This document shows, piece after piece, positions 22,927 through 35,910 of a DNA stretch of 64,000 nucleotides (position 1 is the stretch's first letter; every line of letters begins with the position of its first letter). The stretch spans positions 818,501-882,500 of the forward strand of contig OZ024848.1 of NCBI GenBank assembly GCA_964017145.1, given 5' to 3'. Origin of the DNA: Agrocybe praecox (Eukaryota; Basidiomycota; Agaricomycetes; Agaricales; Agrocybaceae). Both the position numbers and the translations under genes were made by a program. Under the pieces are notes generated by a model. The model did no database searches and had not been told where the DNA came from. It saw only the letters and a list, made by a program, of their open reading frames with translations.

Positions 22927-24401
22927 CAGCAAGACCGCGATGCGCTCCTGGCTGGAGCACAAGACATACAACACCTCACCGAGTCGATGTTCAACGTCGC
23001 GGCAAAAGCGAGGCGTATCCCTGCCCTTCGGACATTCGATGACACCGAGGACGACATGCAGATCGATGAGACTGGTCACACAGGGACTGGCGATTGGTCC
23101 AACCTAGGTGAGGGCCCCAAAACCCCACCCCAACAATTCGGTGGGGCAGCCTCGGCGAGGGAGCCCTCATCACTCCGCGACCCCCACCGCGCACGGACAA
23201 GGGGAAGCAACAGAAGGTTCCCCCTCCCACGCGGCCTTCTGGACGCGGCCCCTCCAGGGCCGGGCCCAAGAAGACCGCACCCGCAGCACCGGCTACTACA
23301 CAGCCGATGCAACAACCCAAGGTACCGGAGACTCGGTTCGGAAGAATCATGCCGCCACTTCCTTCTCGACGGACCATTGGTCCAGGCAAGGGGTCATACG
23401 CCTCTCGCCTCGGCCAAGGACCGAAGCAACCCATGACCGTCGCGCAGCTCGCGAAGGTTGGACCCCAATTGCCTATTAGTGAAGTGGCACAGGCAACCAA
23501 TCAGAATGCAGCGGGGCCAACAAAGTCGCGAAAGTTCAAGTCGCAGCTCCCCTCCTTTGTCGCAGGAGGACCGTCAAGAAGACAGGTCCTAATCCAGTTT
23601 GAGAACATCATCCCAGCATGCAATTTCAACTTATACATCACCCGAGCCCGCCGTGCATTGAGCAATGGGGGCTCCACCCTTCAAATTCTGTCTATGGCTC
23701 AGGCCTATGCAGGATACACTCTACACACTGATGGTGTGGCCAACGAGCGGGACCTCAAATATCTTCGAGGCCAAGCCAACATTGCATTTGGGACCTCAGT
23801 CACTGGCATCAGCGTGACCCTCCCAGTTGCAACTTCATTTGTCCGCATTGTGGACATCCCTTACTACACGGACGCTGCAAGTACGTCCATAATCACATCT
23901 GACATAGTGCAGGGGGCTCTCAAATCCTCTCCGCTTGGCGGCAACTTATACTTTGCACGCACCGCGCGCATAGTACACAACTCTCCGGCCAGCACCATGG
24001 GTGTAGCCTACATCAACATCTGGGACTCCAAGTCCGGCGCCCGCACCAAACAGATCATCAATAAATCTGTTATGATCCTCGGCAGGCAGTGCGAAATTCA
24101 GCCAGCCCCTACCCACACCGGCGTCCCCCTCTGCCAGTGCTGCTGGCGATGGGGCCACTCTGATAAAGGATGTAGGCAATGTGCTGCATCCTGCCCCCAT
24201 TGCATGGACCCACACAAGGCTGACAAACACCGGGACGTCGCCAGGTGCTGCAAAGGGAACGCCAAGGCGAACCCACCTCTCAAACCAACTCCTGCTGGCC
24301 AGCCGTGTTCTCACACGAACCACTGCGTCAACTGCAAGGGTGCCCATGCCGCGAACTCGCGTAAATGCAAGTTCTGGACTAACCGCTTCGATCGTGCATG
24401 A
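22927..24401 (+). pseudogene. LINE-B ORF1, C-terminal part with three zinc knuckles
   Basis: Continues the ORF1 begun at 7750. A Pro/Gln/Lys-rich basic middle region leads to a conserved RNA-binding-like domain (about 23550-24060), then cysteine knuckles CQCCWRWGHSDKGC, CPHCMDPHKADKH and CVNCKGAHAANSRKC. This three-knuckle arrangement is typical of LINE ORF1 nucleic-acid chaperones. A 1 bp deletion in a G run at 23143-23146 (GGGG against GGGGG in LINE-D) shifts the frame. Stop at 24401. Confidence 0.85.
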
Positions 24402-24461
24402 ATCGATGGCAAATATGCAGAGGTACATCGTATGCAACAGAACCTCCGCGATTGTACTAAC

Positions 24462-24920
24462 CCCCTCACCGTAGCTTAATACGCAACGGCCTAGGGAGGG
24501 AAATTAGTATATACTCACACAATGTAGCTAAGAAATATGACTACCTACACATGTTACTCGAAACATTAATTGATAAAGTTGACGTTATCTTTGTGCAAGA
24601 ACCGCCCTGGCGGATAATAAGACAAGCGCCTTCCTTTTCAAACAGAGAAGGTGATAACATAGTGGGCGCGCCTATGCATCCTGCATGGCTGTACATGGTA
24701 CGCCCCCCGGAAAACGAGGAGATTCCCCCCTGAGTCATGGCATATGTATCAAAGCGACTCGAGAGGCTCCGCCCTTCGATGAGGCAAGATCTTATTGATC
24801 ATCGCGACATCTTCGTCCTCTCGCTGTTTCAAGGCAATGAGACATATAATTTCATGAATGTATATTCAGATGAAGGCAGTACAGCGATTCGGTATTTACA
24901 AGACCACGTCGACGAACTAC
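24462..24920 (+). pseudogene. LINE-B ORF2 start: APE-type endonuclease (truncated)
   Basis: After a TAA the frame reads SLIRNGLGREISIYSHNVAK, then DVIFVQEPPW, the N-terminal motifs (Asn, Glu) of apurinic-endonuclease-like LINE nucleases that nick the target. A TGA at 24731-24733 interrupts it (PP-stop-VMAYVSKRL, where relatives typically carry Arg). The domain is cut at 24920 by inverted LINE-C; the catalytic Asp/His end is missing. Confidence 0.8.
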
Positions 24921-26213
24921 CCTTTTTTTTTATTTTTTAAAAATCAAAGAACCGAAGTCCCACTTGTATTCCGGTGCGCGATTGCAGTCCGGTCCCTACA
25001 TTACATACATAAGCATGCTAAGCAAGATTTAATACTACGCTATGTCTGCGAGGGCGGGCAAAGGTCCGCCAAGATTGTAGGCCGCCGTTAGGCGGTCAGA
25101 ATGTTGCTGGTTCAACGGCGCGGGCGCCGTCGCAAGCGTTTAAGCATTGTGGCGGGCATCGAGCCCAGCCCAGTCCACAGTCCCCACCCCACCCAGTCCG
25201 CAGTCCCCTCACGTTCCAAGTTGCATCGCCGCTTCCGCTTAGCCCGGGTGCCTCCGAAGGGTCGAGCCGAAGCCCACAAACCAAGGTACCCACTGAAGGG
25301 CCCCGAACGCCCCCACAGGGTTAGGATGAATCCCACAAGTCCGAGTACTAGGGTGCGCGCCATTGTAGTGGCAAAGGATCCGAAGTCCAACCAGAACAAG
25401 TTCCGCGGTCCAAGAAGAACATGTTCCGCAAGCCGAGCCTTAGCCCAACCCGCTTATCCGACCCCTGCAGGTCGCTTGAACGCAAACACTGAATCGTTAT
25501 CGTCCAAGAATTTGGTCAGATGCAGCAGAAGTTCCGGTGACCGACCATCATGTTCGCGCGTATGTTTCGTACATACTGGCAATATATGTGCATGCGTTTG
25601 CAGGTGGTGGCTGCATTCACATGCATGAGGTTCTTGAATGTTGAAGCACTCGTAATAAGCACCAATAGGAGCGTGATTGAGGATGCATCTAAACATCCTC
25701 GCGACGTACGGTATATGTGCGTCCTTCACTTCACGGAGCCAAGTACCTTCGTTGAGATACGTCGGCTCGAGTAAATCCCCGGCAAGATTTTTGAGTGGCA
25801 AGAAGTTATGCCCTCGGTAATTGGGGTCCCGGAAGAGAGTCTTCCAGTCCTCCTGTACTGTTTTAGTGACGACCTTTTGCACACTATCAAGAGATGTAGC
25901 CAGGTGGTCCCCGACAGGTTCGACTTAAGCCCGACTGATGTCATTGGCTTCTTGGTGTATCCTCCATTTCAGTTTCGAAGGAACTTGAATGAAGTCTACT
26001 TTGCACGCAGCATCTTCTTCTAGCCACGGTTGAAGTGCTCGACATATGGACAAGGAGTGTCCTTGTCCACTGTGGAGGGTAGGGTCTATTGCTCGTTTGG
26101 CCGAAGCCATTGAGTCCGTGAATATAACAATATGTTCGCAATCGTCCTGCTGGGTGGCAAGGACAATTGCTGATCGGATGGCAAAGAGTTCTGCATCAGG
26201 TGCAGTTACTCGT
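24921..26213 (-). mobile_element. LINE-C, 5'-truncated LINE
   Basis: Minus-strand LINE whose T run (complement of the A tail) abuts the LINE-B endonuclease. It includes the 3' UTR with both hairpins, the C-terminal zinc region and most of RNase H, ending mid-RNase H at about 26213. The join to LINE-D ORF1 there lies in a short shared CAGGTGCAG. Confidence 0.85.
25454..26213 (-). pseudogene. LINE-C RNase H and C-terminal fragment
   Basis: Encodes RVTAPDAELFAI, IVIFTDSMASAKRA and IHQEANDISRA, then a TAA at 25925-25927 (LINE-A has CAA), then in the same frame the C-terminal region with HACECSHHLQTHAHILPVC, ending at 25454. The remaining RNase H acidic residues are kept, but the stop truncates the protein. 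Confidence 0.82.
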
Positions 26214-27181
26214 CGAGCTCCTAGCTGGGGCTCATGACATACAACACCTCGCCGAGTCGATGTTTGACATCGCGGCAAAAGCGAGGCGTATCCCTGCCCT
26301 TCGGACGTTTGACGATACCAAGGACGACATGCAGATCGATGCGACTGGTCACACAGGGACCGGTGATTGGTCGAACCTAGGGGAGGCCCCCAAAACCCCA
26401 CCCCAACAATTCGGTGGGGGCAGCCTTGGAGAGGCAGCCCTCATCACTCCGCGACCCCCACCGCGCACGGACAAGGGGAAGCAACAGAAGGTTCCCCCTC
26501 CCACGCGGCCTTCTGGACGCGGCCCCTCCAGGGCCGGGCCCAAGAAGACCGCACCCGCAGCACTGGCTACTACACAGCCGATGCAACAACCCAAGGTACC
26601 GGAGACTCGGTTCGGAAGAATCATGCCGCCACTTCCTTCTCGACGGACCATTGGTCCAGGCAAGGGGTCATACGCCTCTCGCCTCGGCCAAGGACCGAAG
26701 CAACCCATGACCGTCGCGCAGCTCGCGAAGGTTGGACCCCAATTGCCTATTAGTGCAGTGGCACAGGCAACCAATCATAATGCAGCGGGGCCGACGAAGT
26801 TGCGAAAGCGCAAGTCGCAGCTCCCCTCGTTCGTCGCGGGAGGACCGTCAAGAAGACAGGTCCTAATTCAGTTCGAAAACACAATCCCAGCTTGTGATTT
26901 CAACCTATACATTATCTGAGCTCGCTGTGCACTACGCGATGGGGGCTCCACCCTTCAAATTCTGTCTATGGCTCAGGCCTATGCAGGATACACTCTTCAC
27001 ACCGACGGTGTGGCCAATGAGCGGGACCTCGAATACCTTCGAGGCCAAGCCAACATTGCATTTGGGACCTCAGTCACTGGCATCAGCGTGACCCTCCCAG
27101 TTGCAACTTCATTTGTCCGCATTGTGGACATCCCTTACTACACGGACGCTGCAAGAACGTCCATAATTACTTCTGACATAG
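26214..27181 (+). pseudogene. LINE-D ORF1 fragment
   Basis: About 93% similar to LINE-B 22950-23910. It keeps the GGGGG run and so the correct frame over the Pro-rich region. A TGA at 26917-26919 replaces the Arg codon of the NLYITRAR motif in LINE-B. It is cut at 27181 by a solo LTR before the zinc knuckles. Confidence 0.82.
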
Positions 27182-27656
27182 TGTCAGGGTTTCCCCTATT
27201 TTCGCTTATTTTCCTATATTTATTTCGCATTTTTCCCTTTCTCAGTTATGTAGATATCTTATCTCTTTTACATCTTTGATTATCTCCTTGATTATCTCTT
27301 TGATTATCACTCAGATCTTTGATTAGATACTTATCATCTTTATTTCCCATGAGCACTGCCTCAATCACTCCACATCATTCTTCCCCTTGTTTCTTATTCA
27401 TCATTCCTTTATGATGTCATTATCTTACTTATCCTTTTGTTTCATGATGTAATGTAGGAATATTCTAGAACACCTGTAGAGTATAAATACTGTACCTGTA
27501 GGTAGCTGTAGCCCCAGCTTCAATCTCTTAGGATTCCCACTATCATTGGTGTGATCTCTTAGAATCATTGAGTGTCTCTATCTCTATCTATCTCTCTCTC
27601 TCTTGCTTTGTCTTTGTTGGTGGCCTTGTCACACTGATTATAGTGTTGCCCTGACA
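27182..27656 (+). repeat. solo LTR (unassigned family)
   Basis: A 475 bp segment with perfect inverted ends TGTCAGGG and CCCTGACA. It contains a T/C-rich middle, a TATA-like GAGTATAAATACTG at about 27479 and (TCTA)n/(TC)n tracts near 27570-27602. Flanking pentamers (CATAG and GTGAC) do not match, and the flanks are different positions of two LINE ORF1 copies. This suggests LTR-LTR recombination between separate insertions. Confidence 0.75.
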
Positions 27657-28389
27657 GTGACAAGCTCCTCGCAGGAGCTTCCGACATACAACACTTGGCT
27701 GAGATGATGTTCGACGTTGCAGCGAATGCCAGGCAAATCTGCGCCTTCAGATCCTTTGACGATACTGGGGACGACATGCAAGTCGACAACTTGGGTCAGC
27801 CAATGACGGGAGATTGGTCAGGAATGGTGGAGGATCCCAAGACCCCTCCCCAACAACCCAGTGGGGGCAGCCTCAGCGAGGCAGCCCTCATCATCCCACG
27901 ACCCCCACCGCGCATGGACAAGCAGAAGCAAAGGGAGGTTCCCCCTCCCACACGGCCTCAGAAGCCCGGACCCTCAGGGTCTGGGCCCAAGAAGCCCACT
28001 CCTGCAGCGCCGGCTACTACACAGCCGATGCAACAACCCAAGGTACCGGAGACTCGGTTCGGAAGAATCATGCCGCCGCTTCCTTCTTGACGAACTGCTG
28101 GTCCAGGCAAGGGGTCATATGCCTCTTGCAAGTCCTCTCCGCTTGGCGGCAATCTATACTTTGCACACGAAGCGCACATAGTACACAACTCCCCGGCCAG
28201 CACCATAGGTGTGGCCTACATTGACATCTGGGACTCCAAGTCCAGTGCCCGCGCCAAACAGATCATCAATAAATCTGTTATGATCCTCGGAAGGCAGTGC
28301 AAAATTCAAGCTGCCACCACTCACACCGGTGTCCCTTTATGGCAGCGTTGCTGGAGATGGGGCCATTCCGATAAAGGATGCAGGCAAAG
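27657..28389 (+). pseudogene. LINE-E ORF1 fragment, deleted internally
   Basis: ORF1 homologue starting near the same 5' point as LINE-D. A TGA at 28088-28090 replaces the CGA of LINE-B (PSRRT becomes PS-stop). About 500 bp present in LINE-B (23420-23920) are deleted at 28131. It ends inside the first zinc knuckle at the E2 insertion; the continuation is at 40587. Confidence 0.82.
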
Positions 28390-29027
28390 CACCTGTATAT
28401 GCTAATGTCATTAATGATATATGGGCAGTTGCCTAAATACCTTTATAAATCCCTGTGGGCAGTTGCCTACCTGCCTAATATGGAAGCACCTAAAAAGGAT
28501 GGCTTTTTTGTGCCAGGGGGTGGCATATATAGGTGGGAGATGGCTTCTAGACAGCGGGGATAGGTCATTCTGTGGCCGAGAAGCCGCGCAGGGGGCGGGA
28601 GAAGGATATATAGCATTGGCGGGTGGGTGGGCACAGGGCAACACAGCCACATTCACGCCAAATGCACCAAATGTCATCCTTGAACGTTGAGCGCGCTAGT
28701 TTGATGGGTTTGGGGTGGAATTGGCACAGGAAACTTCTCCATAAGGGATATATATATTTTAGAGAATTTTTGGCGCCCTTTGCGTGCCAATTGGGAGGAG
28801 GGGAGGGATGGATTGGCAAGGATGTAGTTGGATGACGCGCGGGATATTATTATCTAAATATAGGGATGGGCGCTGGGCTATTTTTGAAATAGATGAACAC
28901 TAGGGTTATTTCTGAAACACAGCAGATTAGATTAGATATGAGAACAGGTCTATTTTAATACATGCTAACAGCTATTTCTGAAACACGTCTGCAGACTTTG
29001 TCTAGACCCTCAGATTAGATTAGATAT
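28390..29027 (+). repeat. E2 left terminal inverted repeat
   Basis: Matches the reverse complement of 39944-40586. It includes two GGGCAGTTGCCTA palindromes near the tip, the TGGCGCCC block, the CATCC subterminal motif on the minus strand, and ends near CAGATTAGATTAGATATGTA. Confidence 0.88.
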
Positions 29028-29559
29028 GTATTTACGTCTATAAAAAGATATAATGGCCGGCACGGACACGTGATACATTTACATGCGACGTGGCCTCTTT
29101 CTGGTTGCTTCGCCCCTCGTTCTTTTTGTTTCCTACCACCATTTCCTCTACCTCTGTTCCTGTTTCGCTCAGCCACTCTTATTTTCAAGGACACCAATTG
29201 TGCTGTGCTGGTGGGTAGGTGGAAGGCTAGGTGTTCAGTGTACGATGACAGCTGTATAGTCACCTATCCAAGATGGACAACACCAGGGTAGCCGACAAAG
29301 TGAGCACCATTTCTCCTTTCTTCCCCAACCATTGTATACATAGCCCTGCAGATTTGTAGCACCTCATCCGACGAGGTCACCTTATGGCTGTCCCATCCCT
29401 GATGTCGAGTCCACCCTTCCGATGCCTCACCCACCGTTTCGATGCCTGAATCAACCTCTTACCTATGTAAGTCCCCTTTGCGCTGGTGCCTACCTGTTTT
29501 GAGGCAGCAGCTGACCCCCCATAATCCACCATTCCGTTCTCTATCCTACCATTTCACTA
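29028..29559. other. E2 spacer
   Basis: No supported gene between the left TIR and the degenerate repeats; pyrimidine-rich. Confidence 0.5.
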
Positions 29560-30240
29560 CATATGTGCGTCCTGTCCCTCTGTTCTAGGTGACGCTCCTC
29601 TGGGTCTGCGTTTAGCCTCTGCTGTTCACCATGCCTGTCCCCTTGTTCTAGGTGCCAGCCCCCTGTTTGACGTCGCAACCGATGTTCACGCACACGCAAA
29701 TCACCGTCATAATCCCTGCCTCTTTTTCATTCACTACATTCGCTATCCCTCCCTTACCATTTCAATATGTACGTGTGTCCTGTTCCTCGGTTCTAGGTGC
29801 CGCTCCCCTGGGTCTGCGTTTAGGCCTCTGCTGTTCACTACGCCATCCCTCCGTTCTAGGTGCCGGCCCCCTGTATCACATCGCAACCGACGTTCACGCC
29901 CACGCAAATCGCCATCACAATCCCTGCCTATTCTTCATTCACCACGTTCGATCCCACGCTACTGTTTGACCAACGTTCCCATTCCAGGTGCCACCCCCTG
30001 TTTAACGTATACGCCTTCATTTGACTCACGCAAAATGCTGTCCCAACTCCTGCCTATCTTTCATTCACCACACTCGATCCCATGCTACTGTTTAACCGAC
30101 GTTTCTTATCCCATCCTTGGACCCATGTATCCCCATCCTGGGTGCCGTCTCCTGTTCACTAAATCTCCATTCCACCTCATACTTGTCTTTCATTCACCAC
30201 ACCCGATTCCACGCTATCTCTCCGTTCAACCTGCCGCATA
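29560..30240 (+). repeat. degenerate direct repeats in E2
   Basis: Recurrent blocks GTTCTAGGTGCC(A/G)GCCCCCTG, CGCAACCGA(T/C)GTTCACGC, CACGCAAATC and ATTCACCAC recur at roughly 100-230 bp spacing. Several copies have an intron-acceptor-like TTCTAG, so they may be relics of duplicated exon/intron ends. No ORF of note. Confidence 0.55.
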
Positions 30241-30660
30241 CCTAACTTCACGCCTCAACCGACGCCTAAACTCCGTTACGTGTACATCCTCGGATACGTT
30301 TAGAACCACTCCACCAGTCCCAGTCCAGTCACCTACACTTTGATCGCTGTCGGCGGTACACTCTCACCGGTACCATAGGTTCGATTTCTAATGTAAGTTC
30401 TATGGATCGCCTCCGTTATTGTCACTGAATTTTTCTGTATTTAAGTCTTCAAGCAGGATTTCGTACATAATCAATTACTCATCTACGCCTCATCACCCTT
30501 GTAAAACACCATATTTTCTATCCCCCTCCTCTTATCTTTGCTTTCTTTTTGTTCCATTCACTACCCTTACATATATATGCCTTTGTAATTGGTAGTAGAA
30601 ATATACATGATATTCAAATGGCAGAGACTTGAACTATGCACTATGTTATGTATGATTAAG

Positions 30661-33600
30661 TCAAAAGTCTATAGTCTCGTCGTCCTCGTTCTCGTTTCCA
30701 TCCTCATATAACAGGTCATCGGCCTCGCTGTCTGAGTCGGACTCTGTGTCATCACCCTGAGTTGAATCCAGGGGGGACTTCCAGATTTTATGAAATTGAT
30801 CGCCAAGTGCTTGCTGGAGATCCGATTGTAATGTCGTGTATGCAGAGAGGCCCTCAGCTAACTCTTTGCTGATATCAACTCGAGGTGCTTTCCGAGTAAT
30901 CCACCAGTTGCTCTTCCAAGTTAGGAACTCCAAGGTGTGTCGCATTTCCTCTTTCAACAGGATAACTTCTTCTTTCGCCCGTGTAGCTCTTGCGCGACTC
31001 TTAGCCCACTCAGCACGCAAAATCTCATCTGATGCCTCGTGTACATCATGCGAGTCCGCGTTCATGGTCCATATCCACGAAAGGGTACGTCTAGTCTCTC
31101 CAGTTCCATCACACTTGTCCCGTGGTTCGTTGAACAGGGATACTTCGATAGTGTCAAGTCCAGGCGTATCGGTTGTGGTGGGTGCTTGGCCATCTTCGGT
31201 AACACCAGCATGGCCTTGACGTACGAGTAGCTTATTCGGATCTTGGTACCCCCTTATATCGCCATCTTCGAGCTCATGGAGAATTTGTTCCCATGTCCCG
31301 GGTCCACAAAGCTTTCGATAAGCGATGCGTGCGGCTCTATACTTCGTTGCACTAGCGCGCGCGCTCGTGAACCCTGTCAATGATTGCCCAAGACCTCGTT
31401 CCATCCCTCTGTCCACGAATATTCTTATTCTTGAAGAGGATCATTTGGCTTTTGATTCTGAGGATGTGGCAAATCGAGTCGAGGGCATCATGACATTGTG
31501 CTAGGCGCAGTTTTCTCCTCAATATCAGCCAAGCCAGCAATGCAGACATGATCACGATGGGGGATAGGTATATTTGATGGAAGGAACAATTCGGCGTCTT
31601 CTGGATTGATGGATGGATGTGACCCTGGGTTAGACCTAGCCAGATCTGTACGATATTGGAGAATTCCTAGAATATATACAGGGTGTATTTCTTCCCATGC
31701 ACTGATTCTGTTCCGTAAGAGGTTTCTTTGTTCGGTGAGGGTCCCCTCCTGTCTATCAGTTGACCGAGGAGTCAATCCTTTGGCTGATCTACAAACACGA
31801 TGTCTAAATAAATATTCAAAAGGTTAGATATTCCGAAATGATTGCGTATAGGAAGACATACTGAATGTCTTCCAATTCCAAGCCCATGATTACAAATGCA
31901 GACGTGCTGGTGGCGTGCATCATGACATGTCCTTGTTGTAAATAGGTTTCTTCTTCCTGGGCAAGCTTCTTTCGGACTTCCGCTTCAGAAACATCTGGGC
32001 ATGTCAAAAATTAGTGGTTGATGACACAATCATGCCGACATATGTACTTACTGGTCCCCTCAACATGATAAGGATTGGGTTTTGTTTTCGGAAATGAATC
32101 AGCTTCCCATTCGATGCACATGGTTTCCCAAAGCTGAGGTAAGTGAGCTGAACTCGAGGAGGACTTCAATGAATCCGTCAGGCCTTGATGCGCCTTGAAT
32201 TGAGTGTTCCTCTCGGCCAGGGCAGCCTTGTATTTCCTCATGAGAGTTTTACCTAATCTGATATATTTTTGCCAGTTCCAAAAATTGAAATGATCATCGA
32301 GGACATCTTGACATGATCTGGGTCCTTGGGTCTTGGTTGAATTGCCGAGAGGATTGTGTCCAGACCAGACACGCTCAGGCACTTCTAAGTCTGAAGAACC
32401 AACCCCAGGGATGAAATTAAGAGAAAAAACTTGATGGTTAGCCTTTCCGTGCATAGGCTCGTGTAGTTTAGGTATTGCTAGAATGAGTTTCGTACTAGTA
32501 GTATTCAATTTGATCCCATCGGGCCAATGCTCCTCGATTTGCTTTTGTAAATTCACAAACCATTGGCAAGCTATGTCATAACTAATCAAAATTGTAAGCA
32601 ATGCAAAAATCTTGATAGCCAAGCCAAAAATAAAGTCCATGTTTGCATATCTGATTAATTGATCATAAATCATAGTGTTAGTCAAATTTTGTTAACGAAA
32701 ATATATAGCCAATATTACCTTTCCCCTTTTTGCAGATTTCTGACACCCAACGGCATGATCATTTCTGATCTTCCACAGAATACACCGCCAACACCGGTAT
32801 GTCTGAGACCGTGCGAAAATCGGGTGGAAGCTTTTTCTAAAGCTTGAAGTCCAACACAAGTACTGATCTAGTACACATAAATGATAAACATAAAATATGA
32901 AAGGCGAGAGGAGTACTTACATCCTCATCGCTAGCTCTGCTTAGTACATATGACTCGTAGGGCTCGCGAGGAACCATAAATGCCCATCCAATGCCGAGCC
33001 CAGGATCTTGAGAGTAGTTGGAAATGAGCTGATTTTTTAGCCGAAAATTAGTGTCCATGCAGGCGAATACCATGTAAATAAATCTATTGAATATCATTAG
33101 TGTCGATATCTATGCTGGACTAGTAGAATAGAGCCTGAAATTCGATGATCGACACTTACTTCGTTTCAGGAGGCAAATTTTCCCATCCGACTGGCAAGTT
33201 GACGCCTTCTCGGGGGCATGAAGGACAAGGTACTGCTAGTTCCCCTGGCTGTGTACCCGCCACACCCGAGATGTCATGGGCACGACCTCCCCATTTGAGC
33301 ATCTTGAGATGTCTCCATTGAAGGATCATGCACATCAAGGGCCAATACCGTTGTTTTGGCACTGAGATACCAGTATTCACGGTGAGTTTTTCGATGGCAC
33401 GGTAGAAGTCGTATGTTGATGCTTTCGTGGTGAGAGCGAGTTTGTGAAGAAAGTCGAGTAATGCGAAGGTAGCACAAGTTTTGACAGTGATTTGGGAGGC
33501 AGGATAGAAGCCTTGACGCAGAAGTTGGATGTGATTGGGGATTGCACGATCACAGCCACAGTATTGAATAGCGATTTTGTGAACTCCGTTTGTATGGAGT

Positions 33601-34432
33601 ATCAAAAATGCCTGATGACAAGCGATCGGGCTGGAGCAATATTGACTCCTATGGTTCAGCTGGACTTTGAGACCCATCTCTTTGAGTGAAATGGGCGTAA
33701 AATTCCGTCCCGTCCACCTCTGCAAGCAATGTGAAAAATGAATAAGTTGTAATCATGATATTTATACAGGAAAAACTCACCGATACTATGTGCAGGGGAT
33801 GTGTACGATGACGTTTCAAGCAACACGGGGCGCATACCAAATCGGGGATGACGCAATCTTGACATCAATATTGTGGTTGCCCCGGTTCAGCTGCCTTCCG
33901 AGCAAGGCAATCTGGGCACTCCTTTGCTGTTCAGAAATCACCTCTACCTGCCCATCGCACAATTTCTTCAAGGTATAATTGACGGTATGTATATTTCCAG
34001 ACTACATGCGGCCTTTTCTTTAACAAGTGTCAGTATCTTATCTTATCTCCCTTCCTATCAATAGATTCGGCCCGAATCATCACTCACCGAAACGTGACTT
34101 TGTTTGTATTTCTTCTTGGCCGGCAACTCCTCAATCTGCACTACCTGGGACTCGAACACTTCGCCATCGATAACATAATTATAGCTCTCGTCGTTGGGAT
34201 CCAAGGAGAGTTCAGGATTGTCCATCGGTTCCCACATGTTAGCATCCACCCAAGCCGCATCAACCGATATCTGTTCCGATGGCGCTGTGAGGTGAGTGTT
34301 AGCTTGTCCAACACGCAGAAGGTATCCCTCGCGTGCATGGATAGCTCCTCGGCCGCTTGGTACTGGTACACTGTCATGGTAAGCACCTCCTTCATCCCGG
34401 TGTCTCTTTCGCGTACGCTGCTCGGTAGACAT
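30661..34432 (-). pseudogene. KDZ transposase of E2 (degenerate)
   Basis: Homologue of the E1 transposase with the same exon layout (first exon 34432-34088). Core motifs are still visible: ACMDTNFRLKN, ISYDIACQW, EVPERVWSGHN and SCQDVLDDHFNFWNW. The CxC2 exon has TGA codons at 33931-33933 and 33865-33867; E1 has FRC at the second position, implying CGA to TGA. The 3' exon has frameshifts near 31510 and in a GCGCGC run near 31360, after which TRRTLSWIW continues to a stop at 30661. It cannot make a complete enzyme; E2 may have moved using a sister transposase. Confidence 0.85.
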
Positions 34433-35200
34433 GAGGATTGACGAGGTTGGGAATGAATAAGAATGAAGGCTGAGTTAAAGTACCAAAGGAGTTTTAGTGT
34501 TCTTATATATGTGCATTTGGTAAATAAGCATGTATAGATAAACAATGACATCTATACTGTACATTCAGATATATAGGAATAGCACTCAAAAAATAAGAGA
34601 TAGTAAGCGGACGGAAAACAAAGCTCATTAAGATAAGCGGCAAGGCTATCTAGTCAGAATTATCAAGCGGGGTGATTTTGTATCCCTTTCCACTTCTCAA
34701 ACGGTCGATAGCACGCCATGTTTCACTGGTAATCATATAATTTGACGTTCCACGAGTTTCTGTATGCTAGTAGATTACACTATCACAAATTTTGGGACGG
34801 GATAACTATCTGGGCACCCCATACTCAAGGTTTTTCAAAAATATGCATAAAACAATGTCTAGTAAGCTTGAATACAGTTCCTACTATCTACTATATTCAT
34901 CAGCCGAGGTGCTATCTTCACAAGAAATGTGTATTGGTGATAAAATGCATCACAAATGATTTGTTTCATCGGTGTTCTTATTAACTACACGTGTTTTACC
35001 CACTCAAAATATGCAGAATACGAGTACACCAAGCAGGTATGTTAGAAATTTGTATTGCGTAAGTCATCTTGACTCGAGATATGAATAGCGTGCTCCAGTC
35101 AAAAATAGAATGAGCCCACCGAATGGGGAAATTCCACTTCTAGTTGACGTTCACGTTGTTCGGGTGTGCTTATAAAGAAACAAGGGATTAATAGGTAAGT
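34433..35200. other. E2 spacer
   Basis: No supported gene. It lies between the transposase start and the small basic gene. Confidence 0.5.
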
Positions 35201-35248
35201 TTCTATTGTCCTCAGCTTGGCGGATTACCTATGTCTCAACATGCATAG

Positions 35249-35699
35249 GAAGACGGCAATGCATGCCGCAAAGCGAAACAAAAGAGATACTACAAAAAGT
35301 AAGTACCATTCATTGTATTGGGTATGTATTCTTAATGTATACTACAGTAATATCTATGAGGAACGCCAAAGGAATTGAGAACGAGCGCGAAGGTAGGTCA
35401 CTCAGTTTGCCATCGAGTTACCTACCCATAGGTTATTTCTAGACAACGCTCCGAAATATCCGACGCAGAAAGAGAACGACGCAAGGATATGCATTGTGTG
35501 GCACAAGCGAAGTACAGGGAAGCCCATAGGGAGATAATAAATGTAAAAAAAGTGATGTGCCGGTATGTCTAAGTTTCCATACCTAATACCAGCCGCATTA
35601 ACTCCTAGTTTGCATAAAAAACAACAAGCACAGATTGAAAGGGATGAGGCAGAGTTTCTGGAGCTTTGGGAAAGGGCCTTGAGTTCCGGCTTAGACTAG
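35249..35699 (+). pseudogene. small basic, charged-helix protein gene (remnant)
   Basis: Exons separated by GT-AG introns (about 35300-35348, 35392-35443, 35562-35608) encode a Lys/Arg/Glu-rich helix: AKRNKRDTTK, NIYEERQRN, then SDAERERRKDMH and AQAKYREAHREIINVKK, then KKQQAQIERDEAEFLELWERA and a TAG at 35697. An in-frame TGA at 35376-35378 breaks it. The pattern resembles short basic coiled-coil proteins (bZIP-like register) common in mushroom genomes; the start codon is not certain. Located between the transposase and RNase H1-N genes. Confidence 0.45.
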
Positions 35700-35910
35700 T
35701 GACTCAATATAATTGAGTATCATTTTCTCTTACTCAGGGATGACTTATTATGTCATGGAGAGACGGGATGTATTTACAGTATCTACTATGCTCCGTGTAT
35801 ACATATAAAACATATCTAAAATACTAGTTATGTAAAACTGATGCACAACTGAACAAGAAGGACAGGTGTAGCTACTAGCGAACAAGAGAGAACCAGACTT
35901 TATGGGTATT

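Larger units (their letters stand above)
7690..24920 (+). mobile_element. LINE-B (ORF1 plus endonuclease start), split by E1
   Basis: A second LINE starts directly after the A tail of LINE-A, head to tail. Its ORF1 runs 7750-7981, is interrupted by the transposon E1, resumes at 22934 and ends at 24401. The APE-type endonuclease of ORF2 follows and is cut off at 24920 by the T run of LINE-C in the opposite orientation. RT and RNase H of this copy are missing. Confidence 0.88.

Noticed and set aside
22991..23500. Overlapping sense and antisense ORFs over LINE ORF1 (also 26349-26774)
   Set aside because: GC-rich coding DNA lacks stops in other frames; the same shadows appear in each LINE copy.
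29652..30343. Two ORFs (105 and 125 residues) in E2
   Set aside because: They cover degenerate direct repeats and show no conserved motif or codon pattern.
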